The translations under genes and the position numbers were made by a program. 64,000 nucleotides of DNA from Alphaproteobacteria bacterium (GTDB lineage: Bacteria > Pseudomonadota > Alphaproteobacteria > Bin65), in assembly GCA_022819985.1 (NCBI GenBank), contig JAJEGH010000018.1, forward strand, positions 1 through 64,000. Direction: 5' to 3'. Under the pieces are notes generated by a model, which saw only the letters and a list, made by a program, of their open reading frames with translations, had not been told where the DNA came from and searched no databases. Of the stretch, positions 1-7,283 are shown in pieces. Position 1 is the first letter of the stretch; each line of letters opens with the position of its first letter.

Positions 1-381
1 GGCACAGGTCCTCCCCAAGTGCTCATGGCGCAGGGGGCGCTCGGTTGCTCTCGATCCCTTGGCCCGTCCCATCCGCGATGGACAGGACTTCCACGATGGC
101 AGGGAGTCCAGGTGAGCGGCACCCGGCCATTGGCTTCGCCGCCGCGCCACGCGCTCCGGCGAAGCCAAAGGCCAGCCAGCACTGCTGCGATCAAGGTCGG
201 AGAAATGGCTAAGCAACGTCTGCACCCCAAAACGGCTGAAGCGCTGTGAGAGGTACAGGGGTAAACGGCGCCCGGAGCCTTGCCGGAAGCGGCATCGGCG
301 CGGCGGCGGCCGACCCCTCCCCTAGCCCCTCCACCAAGGGGAGGGGGATTCGATCAGGGCTCCCCTCGCAGAGGAATCCTG
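1..381. other. Gene-free left edge with a strong stem-loop and a GC-rich repeat
   Basis: I see no convincing gene here. Positions 125-141 and 157-173 form an inverted repeat with 17-base arms and one mismatch (core TTGGCTTCGCCG / CGGCGAAGCCAA) around a 15-base loop. Positions 308-345 hold a CCCCTCCC / GGGGAGGGG hairpin of the kind found dispersed in many alphaproteobacteria. Positions 367-380 match the end (GCAGAGGAATCC) of the composite repeats seen at 5.7 and 32.8 kb. The stretch may be a worn remnant of a mobile element, but nothing recognisable is left. Confidence 0.5.
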
Positions 382-456
382 ATGGTAGTTCGGATAATCG
401 ACATCTACGGCGTGACCGTCCCCGAGCCGGAAGACCATGCGCCAGTTGCCGCACTC
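382..456 (-). pseudogene. C-terminal remnant of a HigB-like toxin
   Basis: Read on the minus strand, these 25 codons give ECGNWRMVFRLGDGHAVDVD followed by YPNYH. This is the usual C-terminus of HigB/RelE-superfamily toxins (GNWR-x-x-F-R ... D-V-D-x-x-D-Y-H). Everything upstream is missing: the fragment starts inside the stop region of zapE. The stop codon that normally follows the final His is also missing, and the frame runs straight into a repeat end (GCAGAGGAATCC on the plus strand). No antitoxin is next to it. The family call rests on one short but characteristic motif. Confidence 0.6.
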
Positions 457-1621
457 ACTCCGCATCCTGGCGCGCTTCGAGATAGTCCTTCGACTGCATC
501 TCCATCAGGCGCGAGACGGTGCGCTGGAATTCCATCGCGATGTGGGTGCCGCGGTACAGGTCCTGCGGCGCGCCGGCCGCCGAGGCGAGCAGCTTGACCT
601 TCCGCTCGTAGAGCGTGTCGATCAGGATGGCGAAGCGCTTGACCGGGTTCTTCTCGTCCGGCTTGAAGCGCGGGATGTCGTCGATCAGCACGGTCCGGTA
701 GGCGTCGGCGATGGCGATATAGTCGGCCGCGGCGCGCGCCTCGCGGCACAGCGCGTCGAACGGGAAGCGCGCGACGCCGTGGGCGGCGCGCGGCACCGGC
801 ACCTCCCGTCCCTTCACGGTCAGCCGGGCCGGCGTGGCCTCGGCGCCGTCGGTCAGCGCCTCGAAAGCCCTGTCGAGCGCCCGGGTCGCCGCCGGGCCGA
901 GCGGCGTGCGCCAGACCTGCATCGTCATCAGCCGGGCAAGGCGGTAATCCTGCGCCGCCTCCAGATGGAGCACGTCCAGCTTCGCCTTGAGCAGTTCGAT
1001 GAAGGGCAGGAAGAGCTGGCGCTGCAACCCGCCCTCGTAGAGCCGGTCCGGCGGCCAGTTGGAGGTCGCGACCATAATCGCGCCGCGCGCGAACAGGGCC
1101 TCGAACAGGCGGCCCAGGATCATCGCGTCGGCGATGTTGACGACGTGCAGTTCGTCGAAGCAGAGCAACCGGGCCTCGTCGGCGATGTCGGCGGCGACCG
1201 CGGGCAGCAGGTCGTCGACCCGGCCCCCTTTTTGCGACTCCCCGCGCCGCTTGTGCAGCCGGTCCTGGATTTCCAGCATGAATTCGTGGAAATGGACCCG
1301 GCGCTTGCGGGCGACCGGCGCGGCGTCGAAGAACAGGTCCATCAGCATGGACTTGCCGCGCCCGACGCCGCCGTAGAGATAGAGGCCGCGCGGCGGCTCC
1401 GGCGCCTTCCGGTTGGCCCCCGCCCGCAAGAGCCCGAAACGGGAAAGCCAGGAGCCGGCCCGGCCGGGCTCGTAGCCTTCGAGCGCCCGGTGCAGGCCGG
1501 TCAGCTTTTCGGCCGCCAGCGCCTGGGCCGGATCGTGGGCCAGGTGCCCGGCGGCGACCCGCGCGCGCCATTCCCCCAACGGCGTTTCGGCCGGCGGCAT
1601 TTCTGCTGGACTGCCCGGCAT
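455..1621 (-). CDS. zapE: Cell division protein ZapE / AFG1-family ATPase
   Basis: An AAA-type ATPase of the AFG1/ZapE family, which acts on FtsZ at constriction in bacteria and in membrane-protein quality control in mitochondria. The Walker A motif GGVGRGKS lies at about residues 84-91 and the Walker B motif LLCFDE about 70 residues later. The family segments HFHEFM, TSNWPPDRLYEGGLQR and HIAMEFQRTVSRLMEMQS are all present. The frame is open to 1699, but the ATG at 1621 is preferred because it lies 11 bases past the upstream gene's stop, whereas 1699 would overlap that gene by about 68 bases. Probably cotranscribed with the nitronate monooxygenase. Confidence 0.9.
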   Translation of the reverse strand: MPGSPAEMPPAETPLGEWRARVAAGHLAHDPAQALAAEKLTGLHRALEGYEPGRAGSWLSRFGLLRAGANRKAPEPPRGLYLYGGVGRGKSMLMDLFFDAAPVARKRRVHFHEFMLEIQDRLHKRRGESQKGGRVDDLLPAVAADIADEARLLCFDELHVVNIADAMILGRLFEALFARGAIMVATSNWPPDRLYEGGLQRQLFLPFIELLKAKLDVLHLEAAQDYRLARLMTMQVWRTPLGPAATRALDRAFEALTDGAEATPARLTVKGREVPVPRAAHGVARFPFDALCREARAAADYIAIADAYRTVLIDDIPRFKPDEKNPVKRFAILIDTLYERKVKLLASAAGAPQDLYRGTHIAMEFQRTVSRLMEMQSKDYLEARQDAE

Positions 1622-1631
1622 CGGCGCGGTT

Positions 1632-2639
1632 TCAGCCGTCCGCTTCGTCGGCGACCCGGACATGCCGGTCCGGCGCGGCGAGGATCGCATCGACCGCATC
1701 GGCGACCATGCGCTCGACCAGCGCGCCGGCGGACGGCCGGTCGGCGATCAGGTCCAGCCCCTCGCCGGCGAAGGTGACCGCCATGCCGGTATCGCCGCCG
1801 CGCTGCGCCGCGAAGAAACGCTCGCGCATCGGCTGGCCCTCGGCGCGCAGGGCGTCGTCCCGCCCGTGCCATTCGTCGGTAAAGGCGTTGCGGATGGCGC
1901 GCCCGGTGTACGGCTCCGGCCAGGTCAGGCCGCGCGCCGTGTCGAAAACCTTCGTGCGCAGGGTGTCATCGCCGCCCGTCCGCTCGATCAGCGCTTTCTG
2001 GTTCGGATGGCCGAGCGCCTCCTGCGTCGACCAGAAGCGGGTGCCGACCAACACGCCCTCGGCGCCCAGCATCAGGGCGGCCGCCAGCCCGCGCCCGTCG
2101 GCGATGCCGCCCGCCGCGGCGACCGGAACCGGCGCTACCGCATCGGCGACCGCAGGGACCAGCGGCAGGGTTGCCCGGTCGGCGCCGTGGCCGCCGGCCT
2201 CGGTGCCCTGGGCGACGACGATATCCGCGCCTTTCGCCGCCGCGTTGCGCGCGTCCTTCAGGGTCTGGACCTGGCAGATCAGCGCGGCGCCGGAATCGCG
2301 GATTTTCTCCGCATAGGGCGCGATGTCGCCGAAGGACAGCATGACCGCCGCCGGCCTTCGCTCCAGCGCCGCATCCAGCGCGCCCGGCCGCTTGTCGAGC
2401 GCCCAGGTGATGAAGCCGATGCCGACCGCCCGGTTGCCCGCCTTATCGAATTCCGCCGATATCCAGTCGTCGGAGCCCCAGCCGAGCGCCGGGTCGGCAT
2501 AGCCGGCGCCGATCAGGCCCAGCCCGCCGGCCGCCGAGACCGCCCCGGCCAGCGCGCCGCCGGAAACCCCGCCCATCGGCGCGAGCAATACCGGATGGTC
2601 GATGCCGAGCAGGCGGGTGATGGCGGTCGACAGCTTCAT
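1632..2639 (-). CDS. Nitronate monooxygenase (NMO/2-nitropropane dioxygenase family)
   Basis: An FMN-dependent TIM-barrel oxidase of alkyl nitronates, or a related detoxifying flavoenzyme. Family marks are the N-terminal HPVLLAPMGGVSGG, the flavin/substrate motif QGTEAGGHG carrying the conserved His, and the phosphate-binding GGIADGRGLAAALMLGAEGV. Length of about 335 residues is normal. The chosen ATG starts MKLSTAITRLLG; another lies four codons upstream (2651). It is divergent from moaB with about 160 bases between, where a GGGCGGGC/GCCCGCCC hairpin sits at 2704-2730. The physiological substrate is not evident. Confidence 0.85.
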   Translation of the reverse strand: MKLSTAITRLLGIDHPVLLAPMGGVSGGALAGAVSAAGGLGLIGAGYADPALGWGSDDWISAEFDKAGNRAVGIGFITWALDKRPGALDAALERRPAAVMLSFGDIAPYAEKIRDSGAALICQVQTLKDARNAAAKGADIVVAQGTEAGGHGADRATLPLVPAVADAVAPVPVAAAGGIADGRGLAAALMLGAEGVLVGTRFWSTQEALGHPNQKALIERTGGDDTLRTKVFDTARGLTWPEPYTGRAIRNAFTDEWHGRDDALRAEGQPMRERFFAAQRGGDTGMAVTFAGEGLDLIADRPSAGALVERMVADAVDAILAAPDRHVRVADEADG

Positions 2640-2703
2640 GGCCGCGGGCATAGCGGCTTTTGCCGGGCGGTGGCAAAGGGAATGTCGCGCCGGTTGCGCG
2701 GTT

Positions 2704-2730
2704 CGGGCGGGCTTTCCTTTGGCCCGCCCG
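2704..2730. other. GC hairpin between divergent genes
   Basis: Perfect 9-base arms (CGGGCGGGC / GCCCGCCCG) flank a 9-base loop, between the start of the nitronate monooxygenase and the start of moaB. There is no T-run, so it is not a classical terminator, and its place in a divergent promoter region argues against termination. It could be a regulatory or RNA structure. Confidence 0.4.
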
Positions 2731-2802
2731 GCCTATCTAGGTGGGGAATCCGGCGTCCGGCCGGGCGCCGGGCGGATCGCAACGGAACGCAAGGGGAGCC
2801 GC

Positions 2803-3342
2803 ATGACCGGGATCGACGAAAGCCGGCCTTTCCTGCCGGTCAACATTGCGGTGATGACCGTCTCCGACACGCGCAATGCAGCCGACGACCGGTCCGGCGA
2901 CACGCTGGCCGGGCGGATCGGGGACGCCGGCCATGTCGTCGCCGACCGCCGGATCGTGCCCGACGAAATGGCGGAGATCGTCGCCGCGCTGGAAGGCTGG
3001 ATCGCCGATCCGGACATCGACGTCGTCGTCTCGACCGGCGGCACCGGCGTGACCGGCCGCGACGTGACGCCGGAGGCCTTCGAGCGGGTCTTCGAGAAGA
3101 AGATCGAGGGCTTCGGCGAACTGTTCCGCTGGATCAGTTTTCAGAAGATTCGCACCTCGACCGTCCAGTCGCGCGCGGTCGGCGGCGTGGCGGGCGGCAC
3201 CTACCTGTTCGCCCTGCCGGGCTCGCCCGGCGCGTGCAGGGACGGCTGGGACGAGATACTGCAAGCCCAGCTCGACAACCGCACCCGCCCCTGCAACTTC
3301 GTCGAACTCATGCCCCGGCTCCAGGAGCATACCGGGCGCTAG
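2803..3342 (+). CDS. moaB: Molybdenum cofactor biosynthesis protein MoaB
   Basis: MoaB/MogA-type protein that adenylylates molybdopterin during molybdenum cofactor assembly. At 179 residues it carries VMTVSDTRN near the N-terminus and the signature STGGTGVTGRDVTPEA in the middle. An AAGGGGAG ribosome binding site at 2791-2798 sets the start. The window also encodes a molybdopterin-dependent hydroxylase subunit (55712-58066) that would need this cofactor. It is convergent with the glycosyltransferases across a 950-base repeat-rich spacer. Confidence 0.92.
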   Translation: MTGIDESRPFLPVNIAVMTVSDTRNAADDRSGDTLAGRIGDAGHVVADRRIVPDEMAEIVAALEGWIADPDIDVVVSTGGTGVTGRDVTPEAFERVFEKKIEGFGELFRWISFQKIRTSTVQSRAVGGVAGGTYLFALPGSPGACRDGWDEILQAQLDNRTRPCNFVELMPRLQEHTGR

Positions 3343-3448
3343 GACGGCCGTTCCCGACGGGACCGCCGGTTGCGGGCGCGGACGTTTCCTTCGATCCGGC
3401 CTCTCGTTTCCAGCCCGCCGTTCCGGCCGCTGTCCGCATCCCCTCGCC

Positions 3449-3599
3449 GTCATTCCGACCGGAGCCGCTCAAAGGGCGGCGGAGCGGAGGAATCCGGTCG
3501 GTGCCGTGCCGCCGGCGCAGGGCCGAGCCTGGGACCGGCTTCCGTCGCCGGCCGGATTTCTCCGCTACGCGGCTGACGCCGCTCCGGTCGAAATGACGG
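3449..3599. repeat. Composite palindromic repeat, core B
   Basis: Begins GTCATTCCGACCGGAGC and ends with the inverted counterpart GCTCCGGTCGAAATGAC. Inside are GGAGGAATC and its counterpart GGATTTCTCC, around a core related to CCGGCCGGCGACGG. The whole folds back on itself. The same architecture recurs at 3891-4140 and 8249-8423. Confidence 0.75.
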
Positions 3600-3716
3600 G
3601 AGGGGGCGGCGGAAGGGAAGCGCCCCCGCGTCTTTTTGATCGTGCGCTCCAGTATTTACCCGCTGCCTTCGCCATCTTTCTCGCAGTTTTCCGCCGTTTC
3701 TCCGCGCCCGATCCCG

Positions 3717-3736
3717 AATTAGACAGACCGGTCTGT
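3717..3736. promoter_or_regulatory. TetR-type palindromic operator, no adjacent regulator
   Basis: AATTAGACAGACCGGTCTGT contains the perfect palindrome ACAGACCGGTCTGT (3723-3736), a classic TetR/AcrR-family operator shape. The same 20 bases recur in opposite orientation at 53246-53265. Neither copy lies next to a TetR gene or any likely target. Confidence 0.5.
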
Positions 3737-3890
3737 GTATCGGTGTCTTTTTTTCGCCCGGAGCGCCCGAACCCCGCAGAATCGCTGAGAAACGCGATCC
3801 GGGATGGCAGCAAAAACGATTCAGGAAGGAAATGTTTCCATCCTGCTCCGGGCGGCGGGCCGCGCCCAACCCGACCCCCGCCCCCTTTAC

Positions 3891-4140
3891 CGTCATTTCG
3901 ACCGGAGCCCCGGCGCAAGCCGGGGCGGAGTGGAGAAATCTGGCGGGTGCTCCCCCGGAAATCAGCGGCGACGCCGCAGGCTCCGGCGTTCGGCCGGCCT
4001 CCGTCGCCAGCCGGATTTCTCCCCTTCGGCTTCGCTCAGAGCCCGCCCTGAGCGAAGTCGAAGGGGCAGGCTGCTACGCGGCTGACGCCGCTTCGGTCGA
4101 AATGACGGTGGGAAGGAGTGCGCTTCGGTCGAAATGACGG
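3891..4140. repeat. Composite palindromic repeat, core B, with an extra hairpin
   Basis: Starts CGTCATTTCGACCGGAGC and ends with two copies of CTTCGGTCGAAATGACGG. The core (about 3990-4015) is the inverse of the core at 8249-8423, with GGCCGGCCTCCGTCGCCAG in this orientation. A second hairpin, CCCCTTCGGCTTCGCTCA / TGAGCGAAGTCGAAGGGG, is inserted at about 4022-4068. Confidence 0.75.
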
Positions 4141-4172
4141 GTGGAGGGCGCACTTCGGGCGTTGACAAAGCA

Positions 4173-4201
4173 CATATAAGGAACAAAATTGGCGATGTCA
4201 A
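4173..4201 (-). promoter_or_regulatory. Minus-strand promoter with no gene downstream
   Basis: On the minus strand, TTGACA (4196-4201) is separated by exactly 17 bases from TATATG (4173-4178). Transcription would run into the gene-free spacer towards the TetR-type palindrome. A second TTGACA lies on the plus strand at 4162-4167, so the site is framed by an inverted TTGACA/TGTCAA pair. Confidence 0.4.
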
Positions 4202-4289
4202 GGACTGTTATCGAAAAAAAGGAAATATTTTTAAGCCGGGCTTGACACCCGCAGCCCGCCCTTCAGGTCGCTGCCGGGCACATAACCGG

Positions 4290-4907
4290 CTAACCGCCCG
4301 TCCACGCCCGGAACGCCGCGCCGTCGTCGACATCCGCCAGCGTTTCGGCGAAGGCGAGCCGCCGGTGGCGCGGGACGTTGCACAGCGTGGCGGCGAGGGT
4401 CTCCGGGCGCGACCAGGGCACGCGATCGAACAGGCCGCCGCATTGCATCGGGCCGCGCTGGCCGACCGACCAGAAGCCGCCGTCCGCGGCCGGGCCGAAC
4501 AGCAGGTCGGACTGCCGGAGCAGATCGAACGCGCGCCCGACGACGCCGGCGTCGATGCCGGGAATGTCGGCGCCGAAGAGGATCCGCGGGCGCGGCGCGA
4601 AGCGGTCGAGGCAGCGCGCCATGCGGGCGCCGAGATCGCCTTCGCCCTGGTCGATGCAGGGCAGGCCGGCGAGGCGCGGCAGCCCGCGCCGCAGATGCCG
4701 CGCAGACCGGCGCGGAGTCGCCGCAACGACCAGATCCCATTCCGGCCGGTGGGCCAGCCGCGCGCCGATCCGCTGCGCGGTGTCGCCATAGAAGCGCCAG
4801 GCGGGCAGCGCCCCGATATCCGCCGCCAGCCGCGTCTTGACCGCGCCGGCGAGCGGCGCCTTCAGGAACAGGATCGCGACCGGGCGGCGTGCGGTCATCG
4901 CAACCAT
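4290..4907 (-). CDS. TIGR04282-type small glycosyltransferase (DUF2064)
   Basis: About 205 residues of the family often annotated as rSAM/selenodomain-associated transferase 1. Supporting motifs are ILFLKAPLAGAVKTRLA at the N-terminus (K-x-P-x-x-G-x-x-K-T-R-L), GDLGARM, and the acidic GADIPGID. The gene starts 4 bases after the stop of its partner transferase, so the two are an operon. The acceptor is unknown. In other genomes this pair is linked to radical SAM/selenodomain (ArsS-like) proteins; here the nearest radical SAM protein is of a different family. Confidence 0.8.
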   Translation of the reverse strand: MVAMTARRPVAILFLKAPLAGAVKTRLAADIGALPAWRFYGDTAQRIGARLAHRPEWDLVVAATPRRSARHLRRGLPRLAGLPCIDQGEGDLGARMARCLDRFAPRPRILFGADIPGIDAGVVGRAFDLLRQSDLLFGPAADGGFWSVGQRGPMQCGGLFDRVPWSRPETLAATLCNVPRHRRLAFAETLADVDDGAAFRAWTGG

Positions 4908-4911
4908 CGGG

Positions 4912-5640
4912 TCAATACAGCCGCGCCAGCCAGGCCGGCGGAACGCCCAGGAGATAGAGCGAGAGCAGGGCGAGATTGCGCGCCGAGCGGCGGCGGTAGC
5001 CGGCCCGGACGAAGCGGTCCGCGCTCGTTACGGCGTCGAATTCCAGCGGGACGAGCCTTCGCCGGCCGATGCGCCGGACCAGGTCGACATCCTCGAACAG
5101 CGGCATCGGCCGGTAGCCGCCGAGCGCCCGGTAGAAGTCGCGGGCGATCAGCAGGCCCTGGTCGCCGTAAGGCAGGCCGAGGCGGCGGCAACGCCAGGCG
5201 ACCCGCGCCTCCAGCCTGCGGGCGCGCGGGTCCGGATCGTCCAGCCGGAACCGGCCGTAGCCGGCGCGCTCCCGGTTGGCGGGATCGGCCGCGAAGGCGT
5301 CGGCCGCGGCGCGCCAGCCGGGGCCGGGGCGGGTATCGGCGTGGAGGAAGAGCAGCCAGCCGCCCCGCGCGGCCTCCGCGCCCGCCGCCAGTTGCGCGCC
5401 GCGCCCTTGGGCGCCGGTCACGACCCGCGCGCCGGCCTCCTGCGCCGTCGCCGCCGTGCCGTCCCGCGAGCCGCCGTCGCTGACCACGATTTCTGTAGCG
5501 CCCCATTCCGGCGCGTCCCCGCCGCCGTCCGGCATCGACAATGCCGCGAGGGTCGCCGGCAGGCGCGCCGCCTCGTTCAGCGCCGGGATCACGATGCTCA
5601 GCCCGGCGAAAGTCCCGGCCGGAGTCCCGTTGGGAGTCAT
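4912..5640 (-). CDS. TIGR04283-type family 2 glycosyltransferase
   Basis: A GT2-fold transferase of about 242 residues. SIVIPALNEAARLP opens the nucleotide-binding fold, VSDGGSRDGT follows, and LLFLHADTR carries the metal-binding D-x-D-like site. FEDVDLVRRIGR is the conserved acidic motif near the C-terminus. The ATG at 5640 is chosen because it begins a normal N-terminus; the open frame upstream runs through a repeat element. First gene of a two-gene operon with the TIGR04282 protein. Confidence 0.85.
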   Translation of the reverse strand: MTPNGTPAGTFAGLSIVIPALNEAARLPATLAALSMPDGGGDAPEWGATEIVVSDGGSRDGTAATAQEAGARVVTGAQGRGAQLAAGAEAARGGWLLFLHADTRPGPGWRAAADAFAADPANRERAGYGRFRLDDPDPRARRLEARVAWRCRRLGLPYGDQGLLIARDFYRALGGYRPMPLFEDVDLVRRIGRRRLVPLEFDAVTSADRFVRAGYRRRSARNLALLSLYLLGVPPAWLARLY

Positions 5641-5674
5641 AACCGCCTGTCTCGCCCAGTACGCCCCGCCGTTC

Positions 5675-5908
5675 AAGGATTCCTCTGCGAAACCCCTTCC
5701 CGTCATTCCGACCGGAGCCCCGGCCCGCAGGGCCGGGGCGTAGCGGAGGAATCTCGACTCGGTCTCACCCACAAGAAACCCCTGGTCCTGCGCTGAGATT
5801 CCTCCGCTGCGCGCCCCGGATGAAATCCGGGGCGCTCCGGTCGGAATGACGGGAGAGGGTGGCAGGGGCCGATCGCGCTGTTTTGTTCGGCTTTCGCAGA
5901 GGAATCCC
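5675..5908. repeat. Composite MITE-like palindromic element, core A
   Basis: About 234 bases, bounded by inverted ends AGGATTCCTCTGCGAAA and TTTCGCAGAGGAATCC. Inside are the inverted arms GTCATTCCGACCGGAGC / GCTCCGGTCGGAATGAC and GGAGGAATCTC / GAGATTCCTCC, then a unique core containing AAGAAACCCCTGGTCCTGCG. A second copy lies inverted at 32678-32937 and matches along the whole length, core included. No transposase is encoded. Confidence 0.8.
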
Positions 5909-5950
5909 GTTCAAGCGGGAGCGCTGGCCGGAACGCCAAGGCGGTATATT

Positions 5951-5971
5951 GTTCTTTTTTTGTTCTTGACT
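5951..5971 (+). promoter_or_regulatory. LexA box overlapping the promoter of the radical SAM gene
   Basis: GTTC (5951-5954), seven bases, GTTC (5962-5965) is the exact alphaproteobacterial LexA half-site arrangement. The -35-like TTGACT (5966-5971) abuts it, and CATGAT at 5989-5994 lies 17 bases on as a -10-like element, placing transcription start near 6001. That is next to the ATG at 6002, so the mRNA may be leaderless. Confidence 0.55.
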
Positions 5972-6001
5972 TCGGCCGACCAAATCCCCATGATGAACGG
6001 T

Positions 6002-7183
6002 ATGGAACCCGGTCCACAGATCCCGGCGAGCACGCCCTTCGATCCCCGGTCGCCCCAACCGGAGCGTCCCCCGAATCGTCCCGGGGGGCCGGCCTTCCGC
6101 GGCCGGGGCGCCGGCTTCAATCCGCCGAACCGCTTCGAGACGATCCGGCGCGACCCCTTCTTCGACGGCTGGGAGCCGGAGGCGGCGCCGGATACGCCAC
6201 GGGATATGGGGGGCGAAAGCCCGCCGCCGGCCACCGTGCCGACAACGGTGACGGTCGACGCGACGCGCACGGTGATCGCGCGTAACGACTCGCCGGACGT
6301 CGGCTTCGACCGCTCGATCAACCCCTATCGCGGCTGCGAGCACGGGTGCGTCTACTGCTATGCGCGGCCGACCCACGCCTGGCTCGGCCTGTCGCCGGGC
6401 GTCGATTTCGAGACCCGGCTGTTCGCCAAGCCGGACGCCGCCGCCCTGCTGCGGCAGGAGCTGGCCCGGCCGTCCTACCGCTGCGAACCCATCGCCATGG
6501 GCACGAACACGGACCCGTATCAGCCGGTCGAGCGGGAGCGGCGGATCACGCGGGCCATCCTGAAGGTGCTGTCGGACTGCAACCATCCGGTCACGATCGT
6601 CACCAAGTCGGCCCTGATAGAGCGGGATATCGATTTCCTGGCGCCGATGGCGGAGAAAGGCCTGTGCACGGCCGCCCTCTCGGTGACGACCCTGGAGCGG
6701 ACGGTGGCGCGGTCGATGGAGCCGCGGGCGTCGGCGCCGGCGCGCCGGCTGGCGGCGATCCGCTCGCTGGCCGAGGCCGGCATCCCGGTCCGGGTCATGG
6801 TCGCGCCGGTGGTGCCGGGCATCACGGACCACGAGATGGAGGATATCCTGGAGGCGGCGCGCGATGCCGGCGCGTCCCTCGCCTCCTATATCGTGCTGCG
6901 CCTGCCCGGCGAGGTGAAGGACCTGTTCTGCGACTGGCTCGACGCCCACTATCCGGCGCGGCGCAACAAGGTGCTGAACACGATCCGCTCGCTGCGCGAG
7001 GGCAAACTCAACACCGCCGAGTGGGGCGAGCGCATGGTCGGCAAGGGCGCGTTCGGCAAGGCGCTGGACTTGCGCTTCGCCTTGGCCGTCCGCCGCCTCG
7101 GCCTGAAACGCGAAGGCCGGGCCCTGCGCACCGACCTGTTCGCCAAACCGGCCCGCGACGGGCGGCAGATGACGCTGTTCTAG
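6002..7183 (+). CDS. PA0069-family radical SAM protein (SplB-like)
   Basis: A radical SAM enzyme of the PA0069/Rv2578c family, related to spore photoproduct lyase. The 4Fe-4S cluster motif is CEHGCVYCY near residue 115, preceded by NPYRGC, and AMGTNTDPYQPVE and VTKS follow. The N-terminal 60 residues are Pro/Arg rich. Starts at 5990, 5993 and 6002 are possible; 6002 is chosen because the LexA-type promoter places +1 almost on it and no ribosome binding site precedes any of them. The substrate is unproven, but the LexA box suggests a DNA-damage role. Confidence 0.85.
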   Translation: MEPGPQIPASTPFDPRSPQPERPPNRPGGPAFRGRGAGFNPPNRFETIRRDPFFDGWEPEAAPDTPRDMGGESPPPATVPTTVTVDATRTVIARNDSPDVGFDRSINPYRGCEHGCVYCYARPTHAWLGLSPGVDFETRLFAKPDAAALLRQELARPSYRCEPIAMGTNTDPYQPVERERRITRAILKVLSDCNHPVTIVTKSALIERDIDFLAPMAEKGLCTAALSVTTLERTVARSMEPRASAPARRLAAIRSLAEAGIPVRVMVAPVVPGITDHEMEDILEAARDAGASLASYIVLRLPGEVKDLFCDWLDAHYPARRNKVLNTIRSLREGKLNTAEWGERMVGKGAFGKALDLRFALAVRRLGLKREGRALRTDLFAKPARDGRQMTLF

Positions 7184-7283
7184 GGGCGGACCGGGGCCGA
7201 AACGAAGGTCGGGGGCGGCATTCCGGTTTCCGTTCGGGAACGAACCCGCCCGTGACACTGCCGGATCGCTTTGCGAAAGTGGC

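Larger units (their letters stand above)
3343..4289. other. Gene-free spacer with repeats, dyads and unassigned promoters
   Basis: A 947-base convergent spacer with no convincing gene. It holds two composite repeats (3449-3599 and 3891-4140), a TetR-type palindrome (3717-3736), a second dyad at 3822-3845 (CAGGA-x-GGAAA / TTTCC-x-TCCTG) and a minus-strand consensus-like promoter at 4173-4201. Small reading frames exist, but none has recognisable family features or a ribosome binding site. A non-coding transcript or the scar of a deleted regulator gene are both possible. Confidence 0.6.
5641..5989. other. Divergent spacer filled by a composite repeat and a LexA-type promoter
   Basis: The first ~35 bases are the 5' side of the glycosyltransferase gene. 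Positions 5675-5908 are a complete core-A composite repeat. The last 50 bases carry the LexA box and -35 region of the radical SAM gene. I see no gene in it. Confidence 0.6.

Noticed and set aside
1-250. Transposase remnant at the left edge
   Set aside because: Translated frames on both strands show no recognisable transposase motif; only a stem-loop and repeats can be supported.
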